Notes: generated by a model from the letters alone, not told the origin. 60,575 nt of DNA from Clostridium sp. CAG:167 (GCA_000433735.1 HF998298.1:1-60575); one strand, 5' to 3'; positions 1-9,038 are shown, counted from the stretch's first letter. Program-made: numbers and translations.

Positions 1-202
1 CCGCCACATTATAACCATATCCCTGCTGTCCAAACCCTCCAAAATTATTAAAGTCCTGACGGATCTGCGACGCTGTTACATTCATCTTTACACTTAACTC
101 CTGAGAAGAAATCCGATCCATTCCTTCATCCAGCAGTTCACTTAAATATCGATAATAACGGGGTAATCGTTTGATTACTGCGGAAGATATTTTCTTCTCC
201 AT
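1..202 (-). CDS. rex: Redox-sensing transcriptional repressor Rex (N-terminal part, cut by window edge)
   Basis: Only the first 67 codons are present; the gene runs off the left edge. The visible part is the Rex winged-helix DNA-binding domain, with the hallmark stretches AVIKRLPRYYRYL and TASQIRQDFNNFGGFGQQGYGY. Rex senses the NADH/NAD+ ratio and represses fermentation and respiration genes when NADH is low. An in-frame ATG six codons upstream exists, but GGAGGG sits ten bases before the chosen ATG and inside the longer version. It is divergent from an ABC-F ATPase, as in the ydiF-rex neighbourhood of Bacillus. The NAD-binding domain cannot be checked here. Confidence 0.93.
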   Translation of the reverse strand, partial: MEKKISSAVIKRLPRYYRYLSELLDEGMDRISSQELSVKMNVTASQIRQDFNNFGGFGQQGYGYNVA

Positions 203-241
203 ATTTTCCTGACCCTCCATAATCCTAACAATCTGATTTTT

Positions 242-270
242 ATTATAATTGACCGTTAAAAAAATGTCAA
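242..270 (-). promoter_or_regulatory. Sigma-A promoter of rex
   Basis: The minus strand reads TTGACA, a 17-base spacer, then TATAAT, a perfect consensus about 40 bases before the rex start. The -35 box lies in an inverted repeat, ATTGAC (248-253) and GTCAAT (266-271), which could be an operator. It is not a recognisable TTGTTAA-type Rex box. Confidence 0.8.
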
Positions 271-297
271 TCTGCGGGAAATCAATCTTTGAAAAAG

Positions 298-326
298 TTG
301 CTTTTTTCCTGAAAATATTATACTAT
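298..326 (+). promoter_or_regulatory. Probable promoter of the ABC-F gene
   Basis: TTGCTT (298-303) is followed by TATACT (319-324, 15-base spacer) or TACTAT (321-326, 17-base spacer). The match is moderate. The transcript would carry a short leader ending in the ribosome site GGAGG at 351-355. Confidence 0.4.
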
Positions 327-361
327 ATCAACGGAGAAATACAGTATTTCGGAGGATAATC

Positions 362-2293
362 ATGATATTAGCATGTAATCATATTTTTAAATCTTTTGGA
401 GAGACAACCATTCTCAAGGATGCCTCTTTTCATATTAACGAGGGAGAACGAGTGGCTATGGTTGGCATTAACGGTGCCGGGAAAACCACAATGCTCCGCA
501 TTATCATGGGTGAATATGACGCAGATGAGGGAGAAGTGATCCATGGCAAAAACACAACCATCGGCTATCTTCCCCAGCAGCAGGGGTATCATTCCGATCT
601 AAGCATTTACGAAGAACTTCTGGCCGTCAAAAAAGATGTGATCGATCTGGACCGCCAGATCCGGCAGCTGGAGGAAAAAATGAGTTCTCTATCCGGCCCG
701 GAACTGGAACAGACACTGAATCAGTACCACAGGCTTCAGACAACCTTTGAAAACGGCGACGGTTACACTTATAAAAGTAAAGTATTAGGTGTTATTAACG
801 GACTGGGTTTTGGCGGAGAAGCTATGCACCAGTGTATCAATCATTTGTCAGGCGGCCAGAAAACCAGAGTAGCACTGGGCAAACTCCTTTTGACAGAACC
901 AGATCTTCTGATCTTAGATGAGCCCACCAACCATCTGGATATGGAATCCATCCAGTGGCTGGAAACTTATCTGATCAACTATAAAGGCAGCGTCCTTGTG
1001 GTGTCCCACGACCGCTACTTTCTGGACCGCATTGCTCAGAAGATCGTGGAACTGGATCACGGAAAGGTTACCAGTTTCAAAGGAAATTACAGCGATTATT
1101 CAGTAAAAAAAGCTGCTCTCAGAGAAACTTTGATCCACCAGTACTACAACCAGCAGCAACAGATCCGTCATCAGGAACAGGTCATTACAAAACTGCGCCA
1201 GTTTAACCGTGAAAAATCCATTAAGCGGGCGGAAAGCCGTGAAAAAATGCTGAACAAAATGGACCGGCTGGAAAAACCGGTAGAATACGAAAAAAACATG
1301 TCTTTTTCACTGGAACCATCCTGTCTCAGCGGCAAAGATGTTTTATCTGTCACTGATTTTGCCAAAAGTTTCGGCGAAAAGCACCTTTTTTCTCATGTGA
1401 ACTTTGAAATAAAAAGAGGGGAAAAAGTGGCTATTATAGGCCAGAACGGCACCGGTAAAACCACTCTTCTGAAAATGATCAACGGCATGGTGCCGGTAGA
1501 TGAGGGAGAAGCCGTAACCGGAAGCAATGTAGAAATCGGCTATTACGATCAGGAACACAGTGTATTGCACCCGGAAAAAACTATCTTTCAGGAGATCCAG
1601 GACGATTATCCGGATCTAAACCACACGCAGATCCGTAATGTGTTAGCCGCCTTTTTGTTTACCGGTGATGATGTATTAAAACCCATCCACCAGTTAAGCG
1701 GTGGCGAGAAGGGGCGTGTTTCCCTGGCCAAACTTATGTTGTCCAAGGCAAACTTCCTTTTACTGGACGAGCCTACCAACCATCTGGATATTACTTCCAA
1801 GGAAATTCTGGAAACAGCCATCAATAATTATACGGGAACGGTCCTGTATGTATCCCATGACCGTTATTTTATCAATAAAACCGCTACCCGGATCCTGGAT
1901 CTGACCCACGAACAGATTCTTTCTTATGACGGAGATTATAACTATTATCTGGAAAAGAAAGACACCGTAGAATCTATCCATATCCAGGAGGATACGGCCA
2001 CCCCTGTTTCCTCCGGCAAAGCAGAAACTTCTTCCAAGACAGACTGGAAGGCGCAAAAAGAACTGGAGGCTAAAAAACGCAAAGTAGAAAATGCTGCCAG
2101 ACAGGCGGAGGAAACCATTGCCGCACTGGAACAGGACATGGAAAACATTGATGAAGAGATCGCCCTGCCGGAAAACGCTACCAATGTAGGCCGGCTCACC
2201 GAACTCAGCCGTGAAAAAGAAGAAAAAGAAGCTGCCCTCACTGAAACAATGGAACAGTGGGAACAGCTTATGGAACAGTTAGAGTCCTTTTAA
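362..2293 (+). CDS. ABC-F family ATPase (YdiF-like ribosome-associated protein)
   Basis: Cytoplasmic ATPase with two ABC domains and no membrane segments, the ABC-F plan of proteins that act on the ribosome. Domain 1 has Walker A GINGAGKTT near residue 35, signature LSGGQ near 163 and LILDEPTNHLD near 182. Domain 2 has GQNGTGKTT near 360, LSGGEKGR near 444 and LLLDEPTNHLD near 465. A basic helical linker joins them and a charged coiled coil follows from about residue 560, typical of the YdiF/Uup type. The ATG has GGAGG six to seven bases upstream. Whether it gives antibiotic protection or only housekeeping translation support cannot be told. Its stop overlaps the stop of the convergent deaminase gene by four bases. 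Confidence 0.93.
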   Translation: MILACNHIFKSFGETTILKDASFHINEGERVAMVGINGAGKTTMLRIIMGEYDADEGEVIHGKNTTIGYLPQQQGYHSDLSIYEELLAVKKDVIDLDRQIRQLEEKMSSLSGPELEQTLNQYHRLQTTFENGDGYTYKSKVLGVINGLGFGGEAMHQCINHLSGGQKTRVALGKLLLTEPDLLILDEPTNHLDMESIQWLETYLINYKGSVLVVSHDRYFLDRIAQKIVELDHGKVTSFKGNYSDYSVKKAALRETLIHQYYNQQQQIRHQEQVITKLRQFNREKSIKRAESREKMLNKMDRLEKPVEYEKNMSFSLEPSCLSGKDVLSVTDFAKSFGEKHLFSHVNFEIKRGEKVAIIGQNGTGKTTLLKMINGMVPVDEGEAVTGSNVEIGYYDQEHSVLHPEKTIFQEIQDDYPDLNHTQIRNVLAAFLFTGDDVLKPIHQLSGGEKGRVSLAKLMLSKANFLLLDEPTNHLDITSKEILETAINNYTGTVLYVSHDRYFINKTATRILDLTHEQILSYDGDYNYYLEKKDTVESIHIQEDTATPVSSGKAETSSKTDWKAQKELEAKKRKVENAARQAEETIAALEQDMENIDEEIALPENATNVGRLTELSREKEEKEAALTETMEQWEQLMEQLESF

Positions 2294-3561
2294 CTCATAC
2301 GCTGTATGATCTTATTTGCTTTCTTATAAATATCTTCCGGATCTTCCGGCAGGAAAAACTGACCATCTTCGTAGAGAATTTTCCCATCGATCATGGTCAT
2401 TTTTATATTTTCCTTACTGCCGCTGTAAACAATATTTTTAGCAATATTATTTTCCGGCTGCATATTCGGTCTGTGCATATTGATCATGATAAGGTCTGCC
2501 TTTTTCCCCGGTGCCAGCACATCACACTCATCCAGTCCCATAGCTTTGGCTCCCCCTGTGGTAGCCATCTGCAGCACAAGACTGGCATCCATGGCAGAAG
2601 CATCTTTTTTTACAACTTTCTGTAAAGTTGCTGCCAGATACATTTCACGGAACATATCCAGTGCATTGTTGCTGGCCGGGCCATCGGTTCCCAGTGCCAG
2701 ATTGATCCCTTTTTCTGACATGGTACAAAGATCTGCAATCCCACTGGCAAGTTTTACATTGGATGAAGGATTGGATACGATGGATACCTTTTTAGCCACA
2801 CAGATATCCATATCCTCTTCGTCCATCCACACACCGTGGAAACCGCCACCGCCGTATTCAAACATACCGATGGAATCCAGGAATTTTACCGGTGACATAC
2901 CATACCGCTCTTTACATTCATTGACTTCTTTTTCCGTTTCTGCCAGATGCAGATAAACCGGCTCTTTCATTTTGCCGGCTAACTGTGCCAGTTCTTCCAT
3001 CAGTGCCCGCTTCGTTGTGTATTCTGCATGAAATCCCAATTTATAAGATACCAGTGGGGAATAGTCGTTTAAACGATAATACTCCTCTTCCGTCTCCGGT
3101 ACCGTTCCTCCAAAATCATTCATGCTGCCGCACAAAACGGTACGAAATCCCAGTTCCGTGGATGCTTTTGCATGACAGGTATTATTCAGATACATATCAA
3201 AATTAGCCGTAATACCACTTGTCAGATATTCCATCATACCAAGTTTTGCCAGTTCGACCTGGTCTTCTTTGGTCAGTTTTGCCTCCATAGGAAAGACTCT
3301 GTTATAAAGCCATTCCTGCAGCGGAAGATCATCTGCAAAAGAACGGAGAAATGTCATGGCTGAATGGGTATGGGCATTTTTAAATCCCGGCATCAACAGA
3401 TTATTTTCACAATCGATCTCTCTGTCAAAAGACTCTTCCTCTGGATCTTTGTCACTTCCCACATACAGGATTCTGTCATCTTTAGTCCAAAGCTCCCCTT
3501 TCTGAATGGATACACCATCCTGCATTGCCATGATCCTGGCATTATAAAAACGAATCTTCAT
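2290..3561 (-). CDS. mtaD: Amidohydrolase, 5-methylthioadenosine/S-adenosylhomocysteine deaminase family
   Basis: Metal-dependent deaminase of the TrzA/MtaD branch of the amidohydrolase superfamily. It has the metal-binding HxH motif (NAHTHS, His64 and His66), a later metal His in HLAET, and the C-terminal Asp in GTDGPASNN; 423 residues is the usual length. Known family members deaminate the adenine ring of methylthioadenosine, S-adenosylhomocysteine or 5'-deoxyadenosine. Its start codon directly follows the stop of a purine nucleoside phosphorylase (TAAATG), with GGAGG inside that upstream gene, so the two are translationally coupled. This suggests deamination to an inosine-type nucleoside followed by phosphorolysis; the exact substrate is inferred. 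Confidence 0.85.
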   Translation of the reverse strand: MKIRFYNARIMAMQDGVSIQKGELWTKDDRILYVGSDKDPEEESFDREIDCENNLLMPGFKNAHTHSAMTFLRSFADDLPLQEWLYNRVFPMEAKLTKEDQVELAKLGMMEYLTSGITANFDMYLNNTCHAKASTELGFRTVLCGSMNDFGGTVPETEEEYYRLNDYSPLVSYKLGFHAEYTTKRALMEELAQLAGKMKEPVYLHLAETEKEVNECKERYGMSPVKFLDSIGMFEYGGGGFHGVWMDEEDMDICVAKKVSIVSNPSSNVKLASGIADLCTMSEKGINLALGTDGPASNNALDMFREMYLAATLQKVVKKDASAMDASLVLQMATTGGAKAMGLDECDVLAPGKKADLIMINMHRPNMQPENNIAKNIVYSGSKENIKMTMIDGKILYEDGQFFLPEDPEDIYKKANKIIQRMS

Positions 3562-4398
3562 TTATTTATCCTCCTGATGCATTCTTTCAATGGATTTTTT
3601 TACCAGTGTTTTAAACAATGGTGCCGTGCGGTCAGCCACCTCCGCTACTTCTTCGTGGCTAAGAGGCTTTTCCAGAGTTCCTCCCGCCATATTGGTAATA
3701 CAGGAAATTCCGCAAACACGGATCCCCATATGTCTGGCTGCAATGGCCTCCACCGCTGTACTCATTCCTACTGCGTCGGCCCCAAAGTGGCGGAACATCT
3801 TTACCTCTGCCACACTTTCATAGGCCGGACCACTTGTCTGCAAATACACTCCCTGACACAGGTCAATGTTTTCTTCCTGTGCCACTTCCTTTATGACTTC
3901 ATTTAATACAGGGTCATACACCGTGTCCATAGCCGGGAAACGAGGACCCAGTTTGTCTGGATTTTTTCCAATAAGGGGCGATGGCACAAAACTGCTGATC
4001 TGGTCCGTCAGCTGCATCAGAGCCCCCGGATAAAGTTTTTCATCCAGTCCCCCTGCTGCATTGGTCAAAAACAAGATTTTTGCCCCCAGCCGGATCATCA
4101 GTCTGGTAGGAAGCACTACATCACTCATGGCATATCCTTCATAATAATGAACCCGTCCCTGCATCACGACGACAGCCGTCTTCCCGATATAGCCAAAGAC
4201 AAACCGTCCCTTATGCCCCGGCACAGTAGAAACAGGAAACCCTTGGATTTCCTTATATTCCACTGTTTTTTCCACCTGGATCTCATCTGCCAGTTCTCCC
4301 AGTCCGCTTCCTAAGATCAACGCCACCTCCGGGACAAAATCTGTCTTTTCCCGAATCTGTTCATAACAAAATTCCAGTTTTCTTTCAATTTCGTTCAT
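3562..4398 (-). CDS. punA: Purine-nucleoside phosphorylase (trimeric PNP type)
   Basis: Cytosolic enzyme that splits purine (deoxy)nucleosides with phosphate into base and (deoxy)ribose-1-phosphate. The sequence opens with the PNP/MTAP-family ILGSGLGELAD phosphate-binding loop, followed by STVPGHKGRFVFG, QGRVHYYEGY, TNAAGGL and GPAYES, all standard for the trimeric PunA family. A longer reading frame begins at a TTG six bases upstream, but AGGAG then lies only one base away; from the ATG used here the spacing is seven, so 278 residues is preferred. It lies 14 bases after hemW and abuts mtaD. Confidence 0.93.
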   Translation of the reverse strand: MNEIERKLEFCYEQIREKTDFVPEVALILGSGLGELADEIQVEKTVEYKEIQGFPVSTVPGHKGRFVFGYIGKTAVVVMQGRVHYYEGYAMSDVVLPTRLMIRLGAKILFLTNAAGGLDEKLYPGALMQLTDQISSFVPSPLIGKNPDKLGPRFPAMDTVYDPVLNEVIKEVAQEENIDLCQGVYLQTSGPAYESVAEVKMFRHFGADAVGMSTAVEAIAARHMGIRVCGISCITNMAGGTLEKPLSHEEVAEVADRTAPLFKTLVKKSIERMHQEDK

Positions 4399-4412
4399 CT
4401 GCAAACTCCTTT

Positions 4413-5555
4413 CTATTCCGGTAAAAAATCAGCAAATATATGATTACTCACATCAATGCCTTGTTCCGTAAGCTGCCAGTTGCCATTTACAAGCCTCATA
4501 AGGCCCATGTTTTCATATTTGTGGAGTACCCTTCCATATCGTTCTTCCACGGACTGGTGAAATTTTTTTTCAAACCGTTCTGCCGATACACCTTCCATGC
4601 ACCGCAGACCGAGAAACATAAACTCCGCCTCCTGTTCTTCTTCTCCCAGTTCTTCCGTCTGCTCTACAGGTTTTTGTCCACGGCAGATTCTGTCCTCATA
4701 ATCTGTCAATCCTCTCACATTGGACCATCTTTCATGTTCCATACAGGAAGCGGCTCCCAGTCCCAGACCGAGATATTCTCCTCCCTGCCAGTATTTCAGA
4801 TTGTGGATACATTCCTGTCCTTCCTTGGCATAATTGGATATTTCATACCGGTGATACCCATGCCGCCCCAGGATCTCTTTCGTAAGATCGTACATCTGCC
4901 GATCTGTGTCCTCATCCACCGGAGGATTTTCCCGGTATTTTTCATAAAAAGGTGTTCCCTCTTCAATAATAAGGCTGTAAGACGAAATATGCTCCGGGGA
5001 AAGTCCAACAACATATTCCAGTGTATGTTTGTAACTCTCTATGGTCTGTCCGGGAATGGCTGCCATCACATCTATATTGACTCGTTCAAACCCGTGCTTC
5101 CGAACCAGTTCATATGTTTTTTCAAACTCTTTTACCGAATGGAGCCTGCCTAATTTTTTCAGTTCTTCATCGCAGGCAGACTGCATCCCCAGACTGATCC
5201 GGGTAACTCCTGCCTCTTTGTATAAGTTTAGTTTTTCTTCTGTTACTGAATTGGGATTACATTCAATGGTAAACTCTTTCAAATTTTCAGACGGAATCCA
5301 TTTTTTTACGGAACACAGCAGTTTATCCGTCAGGTCTGTCTCCAGAAAAGAAGGGGTTCCGCCTCCAATGAAAAGAGTGTCTGCCTCTCTGGCAGACACA
5401 ATCTCCTTATATAACTGCATTTCCCGGTCCAACAGACTCAGATAACGCTCCTTTGTCTCTCTGGTTTCCGGAGCAGACAAAAAATCACAATAATTACATT
5501 TTCTGGCACAAAAGGGAATGTGGATATAAATTCCCAGCTTCTTATTCTTCATCAT
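4413..5555 (-). CDS. hemW: Radical SAM heme chaperone HemW
   Basis: Radical SAM protein of the HemN/HemW family. The cluster motif CARKCNYCDF near residue 17 gives the three Cys ligands, but the residue after YCD is Phe where true coproporphyrinogen dehydrogenases (HemN) have a fourth Cys. That and the length (380) point to HemW, which binds heme and delivers it to respiratory proteins. GGGTPSFL (SAM-binding) and the C-terminal HemN winged-helix region are present. The gene overlaps the end of lepA by 14 bases, the same lepA-hemW order found in Bacillus, so the two are cotranscribed. Confidence 0.92.
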   Translation of the reverse strand: MMKNKKLGIYIHIPFCARKCNYCDFLSAPETRETKERYLSLLDREMQLYKEIVSAREADTLFIGGGTPSFLETDLTDKLLCSVKKWIPSENLKEFTIECNPNSVTEEKLNLYKEAGVTRISLGMQSACDEELKKLGRLHSVKEFEKTYELVRKHGFERVNIDVMAAIPGQTIESYKHTLEYVVGLSPEHISSYSLIIEEGTPFYEKYRENPPVDEDTDRQMYDLTKEILGRHGYHRYEISNYAKEGQECIHNLKYWQGGEYLGLGLGAASCMEHERWSNVRGLTDYEDRICRGQKPVEQTEELGEEEQEAEFMFLGLRCMEGVSAERFEKKFHQSVEERYGRVLHKYENMGLMRLVNGNWQLTEQGIDVSNHIFADFLPE

Positions 5556-7359
5556 CTAACTTTAACACACTCATAAATGCTTTCTGCGGGATTTCTACAT
5601 TGCCGATCTGGCGCATGCGTTTCTTTCCTTCCTTCTGCTTCTCTAACAGCTTTCTCTTTCTGGAAATATCGCCTCCGTAACATTTTGCCAGCACATCTTT
5701 GCGGACAGCCTTTACTGTCTCTCTGGCAATGATCTTGTTACCGATAGCTGCCTGGATCGGAATCTCAAACAAATGTCTAGGGATCTCGTTTTTCAGTTTC
5801 TGACACATCTTTCTTCCGCGCTCATAAGCAGAACTTTCATGGACGATAAAGGACAATGCGTCTACCTCTTCCCTGTTAATAAGAATATTCAATTTCACCA
5901 GATCTGCCGGCTCATATCCTTTCATTTCATAGTCAAAAGATGCATATCCTCTGGACCTTGATTTCAAAGAATCAAAGAAATCATATATAATCTCATTCAA
6001 CGGCAGCGTATATTTTAACAAAGCTCTTGTTTCTTCCATGTATTCCATTCCTATATACACGCCACGGCGTTCCTGGCACAAAGTCATGATCGGTCCTACA
6101 AATTCCTTGGTAACCATAATCTCTGCCTCTACTACCGGCTCCTCCATATGTTCGATCTCGGACGGGTCCGGCAGATTAGACGGATTAGTCACCTCCACCA
6201 TCTCTCCATTGGTTTTGTACACATGATACACAACGCCCGGTGCTGTGGTTACCAAGTCTAAGTTATACTCTCGTTCCAGTCTCTCCTGGATTACTTCCAA
6301 GTGCAGAAGTCCCAGGAAACCACATCTGAAACCAAAACCAAGGGCAATGGATGTTTCTGCTTCAAACTGCAAAGATGCGTCATTTAACTGCAGTTTTTCC
6401 AAGGCATCTCTAAGATCCTGATATTTGGCTCCGTCTGCCGGATACAGTCCACAGTACACCATAGGCTGTACTTTTTTATATCCGGGAAGTGCCTCGTCAC
6501 AAGGATTCTCCGCATCGGTTACCGTATCACCCACTCTGGTTCCTTCTACATTTTTTAAGCTGGCTGTAATATATCCTACCATGCCGGCAGTCAATTCTTC
6601 ACATGGAATAAACTGTCCGGCACCAAATGTACCTACTTCCACTACCTCTTCTTCCATTCCGGTAGCCATCATATGGATCTTCGTGCCTTTTTTCACGGTA
6701 CCGTCAAATAAACGGCAAAATATGATAACTCCCTTATAAGGATCATACAATGAATCAAAGATCAATGCTTTCAGCGGTGCCTTTTCATCCCCGGATGGTG
6801 CCGGGATCTTCGCCACGATCTGCTCTAACACCTCTTCAATATTGGTTCCCATTTTTGCTGAGATCAGCGGTGCATCCTGAGCCTCAATTCCGATCACATC
6901 TTCAATCTCATTCTTAACCCGCTCCGGATCTGCACTGGGAAGATCGATCTTGTTGATCACCGGCAGAATCTCCAGATCGTGGTCAATGGCCAGATAACAG
7001 TTGGCCAGTGTCTGTGCCTCGATTCCCTGAGCCGCATCTACAATAAGGATGGCACCCTCGCAGGCAGCCAGGCTTCGGGATACTTCATAGTTAAAATCCA
7101 CATGTCCCGGTGTATCGATCAGATTGAACAGGTATTCCTCTCCATCTTTTGCTTTATATACAATACGGACAGCCTGGGATTTGATCGTGATTCCTCTCTC
7201 TCTCTCCAGTTCCATATTATCCAGTACCTGAGACTGCATCTCCCTGGATGTAAGAAGACCGGTTTTCTCAATGATCCGGTCCGCCAAGGTCGATTTACCA
7301 TGATCTATATGTGCGACAATGCAAAAATTGCGAATGTGACTTTTATTAATAACTGACAT
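5542..7359 (-). CDS. lepA: Elongation factor 4 (LepA), ribosome back-translocase GTPase
   Basis: Translation GTPase with G1 AHIDHGKST, effector region RGITIKSQ, G3 DTPGHVDF and G4 NKIDLPSA, followed by EF-G-like domains II, III, V and the LepA-specific C-terminal domain (region near PADLVKLNILINRE). The longest frame begins 16 codons earlier. GGAAAGGA lies about ten bases before the ATG chosen here, giving 605 residues, the normal length, and beginning MSVINKSHIRNF as family members do. It is the first gene of a lepA-hemW-punA-mtaD string. Confidence 0.96.
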   Translation of the reverse strand: MSVINKSHIRNFCIVAHIDHGKSTLADRIIEKTGLLTSREMQSQVLDNMELERERGITIKSQAVRIVYKAKDGEEYLFNLIDTPGHVDFNYEVSRSLAACEGAILIVDAAQGIEAQTLANCYLAIDHDLEILPVINKIDLPSADPERVKNEIEDVIGIEAQDAPLISAKMGTNIEEVLEQIVAKIPAPSGDEKAPLKALIFDSLYDPYKGVIIFCRLFDGTVKKGTKIHMMATGMEEEVVEVGTFGAGQFIPCEELTAGMVGYITASLKNVEGTRVGDTVTDAENPCDEALPGYKKVQPMVYCGLYPADGAKYQDLRDALEKLQLNDASLQFEAETSIALGFGFRCGFLGLLHLEVIQERLEREYNLDLVTTAPGVVYHVYKTNGEMVEVTNPSNLPDPSEIEHMEEPVVEAEIMVTKEFVGPIMTLCQERRGVYIGMEYMEETRALLKYTLPLNEIIYDFFDSLKSRSRGYASFDYEMKGYEPADLVKLNILINREEVDALSFIVHESSAYERGRKMCQKLKNEIPRHLFEIPIQAAIGNKIIARETVKAVRKDVLAKCYGGDISRKRKLLEKQKEGKKRMRQIGNVEIPQKAFMSVLKLDDEE

Positions 7360-7395
7360 ATCATCAAAATCCTTTCCTCTCAAAACCGACATAGT

Positions 7396-7438
7396 TTTGA
7401 TACACAAATATGCTTATATAGTACCATAATTTGATACA
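7396..7438. repeat. Short direct repeat upstream of lepA
   Basis: The nonamer TTTGATACA occurs at 7396-7404 and again at 7430-7438 in the divergent lepA/Big2 intergenic region. It flanks the AT-rich stretch where a lepA promoter would lie. It may be a regulator site or chance. Confidence 0.3.
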
Positions 7439-7466
7439 GGATGCCACAAAAAAAATGGGTTGCTTC

Positions 7467-7495
7467 TTGTATTTTCCTGTTATTTATTGTAGAAT
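7467..7495 (+). promoter_or_regulatory. Promoter of the Big2 protein gene
   Basis: TTGTAT at 7467-7472, a 17-base spacer, then TAGAAT at 7490-7495. It lies about 45 bases before the chosen ATG. Confidence 0.6.
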
Positions 7496-7538
7496 ATCCT
7501 TATATAAAAGGACATATTAGGAGGAAATGGAGGAAATC

Positions 7539-8333
7539 ATGAAGAAATTAACAGCAGTGCTGCTTTCCTTAGGTATCATCAGTTCCATTCTGACACCTTC
7601 CCAGGTTCAGGCAGCAACCATTAAATTGAATAAGAAAACTTGTGTGATCAATAAGGGCTCCTCTTACCGCTTAAAGATAAAAGGAACAAAAGCCAAAGTA
7701 AAATGGTCATCCAGCAACAAAAAAGTAGCTGCCGTATCATCCAAAGGTGTTGTGAAAGGCAAGTCTGCCGGTGTCGCTGTCATTACAGCCAAGGTAAAGA
7801 AAAAGAAATACCGCTGTACTGTTACCGTGCGCAAAAAGCCTACAGGTAAGCTTGGCAGTAAAACCAATCCTATCTCCGGTTACAAAAAAACTACTTTTAA
7901 TTACTACGAAGAAGGCAAGAAACGCGGTAAGTTTACCATCGAACTTCTTACCTTCGCCTGTGGAGATAAATCCGCTGCCATGGCCCGTGCCGCTGATGAC
8001 GGTAACGGATCCATCAACCCGGCTCCAACTGCTTCTCAGGAATATTTGTATTTTAAATTTAAGTTTACTTATATCTCCGGTACACAGACAGTCAGTGCCA
8101 AAGATATTTTCAATTATTATTACAATGTATTTGGTAACAATTCCACCAAACAGATGACCAATATCGACTGGGGATTTGATTTTGAGCCGGTGGATGATCT
8201 GAAAGTCACCGATCTTTCTCCAGGAAATCAGATCATATGTGCCAAAGCCATCCTTGTGCAAAAAGGATGCGGCCCGATTACTTATCGTATTCAGACAGGC
8301 AAAAATTCTTACACCTGGTTTACTACTGCTTAA
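7539..8333 (+). CDS. Secreted Big2 (bacterial Ig-like) domain protein
   Basis: Exported protein of 264 residues. It has a classical signal peptide (MKKLTAVLLSLGIISS, cleavage likely after VQA) and then a very Lys-rich Big2 domain with the typical WSSSNKKVAAVSSKGVVKGKSAG core. About 150 residues of unrecognised C-terminal domain rich in aromatic residues follow. An ATG four codons earlier has AGGAGG only two bases away. The chosen ATG has GGAGG five bases upstream and begins exactly at the signal peptide. Such proteins are common on Lachnospiraceae surfaces; the ligand is unknown. It is monocistronic, with its own promoter and terminator. Confidence 0.8.
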   Translation: MKKLTAVLLSLGIISSILTPSQVQAATIKLNKKTCVINKGSSYRLKIKGTKAKVKWSSSNKKVAAVSSKGVVKGKSAGVAVITAKVKKKKYRCTVTVRKKPTGKLGSKTNPISGYKKTTFNYYEEGKKRGKFTIELLTFACGDKSAAMARAADDGNGSINPAPTASQEYLYFKFKFTYISGTQTVSAKDIFNYYYNVFGNNSTKQMTNIDWGFDFEPVDDLKVTDLSPGNQIICAKAILVQKGCGPITYRIQTGKNSYTWFTTA

Positions 8334-8353
8334 AACACGGTCAATTAAACAAC

Positions 8354-8424
8354 AAAAAAGGAAGTTCATTTCTCCCGGGTTCTGCGCCACAGTGCTTTCC
8401 CGGACCGGCTGAACTTCCTTTTTT
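8354..8424. terminator. Bidirectional terminator between convergent genes
   Basis: A 15-base perfect inverted repeat, AAAAAAGGAAGTTCA (8354-8368) and its complement (8410-8424), gives an A-run/T-run hairpin usable from both sides. The 41-base loop itself contains a smaller CCGGG/CCCGG stem (8375-8379, 8399-8403), so it is larger than a usual terminator loop. Confidence 0.8.
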
Positions 8425-8435
8425 ATTACTTCACC

Positions 8436-9038
8436 TTAGTTTTGTGTATCCTTTTCTTTTGTCTTCCATTCTATATCATATTGTATCTTTTGTATTTTCC
8501 CCATATTTTCTATATACTGGCTCAAAAGTTTTTTCACTCGCCTTTCCACTATTTTCTTCGTAGCCTCATCGTTTTCTGCCATGTTCGTAATATGTTTTAC
8601 TGCCTCTGAAAATGCCTCTGTCTCCATGGCCGCATCTGGCTTTTTTGCTCCTAATCCGGTAGTTTTAGCATGATAAGAATCACCGTCAAGGGATGCCTCA
8701 TCCACTTTACACTCCAATACTTTAACCTCCGGCAGTGTAACCGTTACCTTCTTTTTATCTACCGTCAGATCCACATCATCCAGATCCACACCCATTTTCA
8801 CAATGCCACTGGATTCTACCCACAGTTCTGTGCAGGTATCCCACCACAATACCGTGTCTTCTTTCTTCAGTTTCGTTGTATTATGATAAAAACATTCCAC
8901 CGCTGCCAGCTGGCACACAGCCTGCATTTTTTCTTTCGTAATGGTTTCTTTTTCTGCCGGAGCATCAGAACCACAGGCACTTAAAAAGAGAAGGCATCCT
9001 GCCAGCAGACCAATCCCCGCTATTTTTGTATATTTCAC
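8436..9038 (-). CDS. DUF4230 lipoprotein
   Basis: Predicted lipoprotein of 200 residues. It has a lipobox LSAC with Cys22, then a DUF4230-like region seen in VDLDDVDLTVDKKKVTVTLP and the acidic/basic helical tail. The family has no established function; members sit on the outer face of the cytoplasmic membrane. Its ATG overlaps the stop of the upstream DUF4230 gene by four bases (ATGA), so it is translationally coupled to it. Four Cys residues (besides the lipid Cys) occur in the mature part. Function unknown. Confidence 0.75.
   Translation of the reverse strand: MKYTKIAGIGLLAGCLLFLSACGSDAPAEKETITKEKMQAVCQLAAVECFYHNTTKLKKEDTVLWWDTCTELWVESSGIVKMGVDLDDVDLTVDKKKVTVTLPEVKVLECKVDEASLDGDSYHAKTTGLGAKKPDAAMETEAFSEAVKHITNMAENDEATKKIVERRVKKLLSQYIENMGKIQKIQYDIEWKTKEKDTQN

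Noticed and set aside
248..271. Rex-binding box upstream of rex
   Set aside because: It has only partial likeness to TTGTTAA-N4-TTAACAA; kept as an unassigned inverted repeat.
368..592. Antisense reading frames inside the ABC-F gene and many similar shadows elsewhere, for example 13769-14479 in topB and 39115-40002 in the polyphosphate kinase gene
   Set aside because: They lie opposite well-supported genes, lack ribosome sites and family motifs, and show the codon use of reversed coding DNA.
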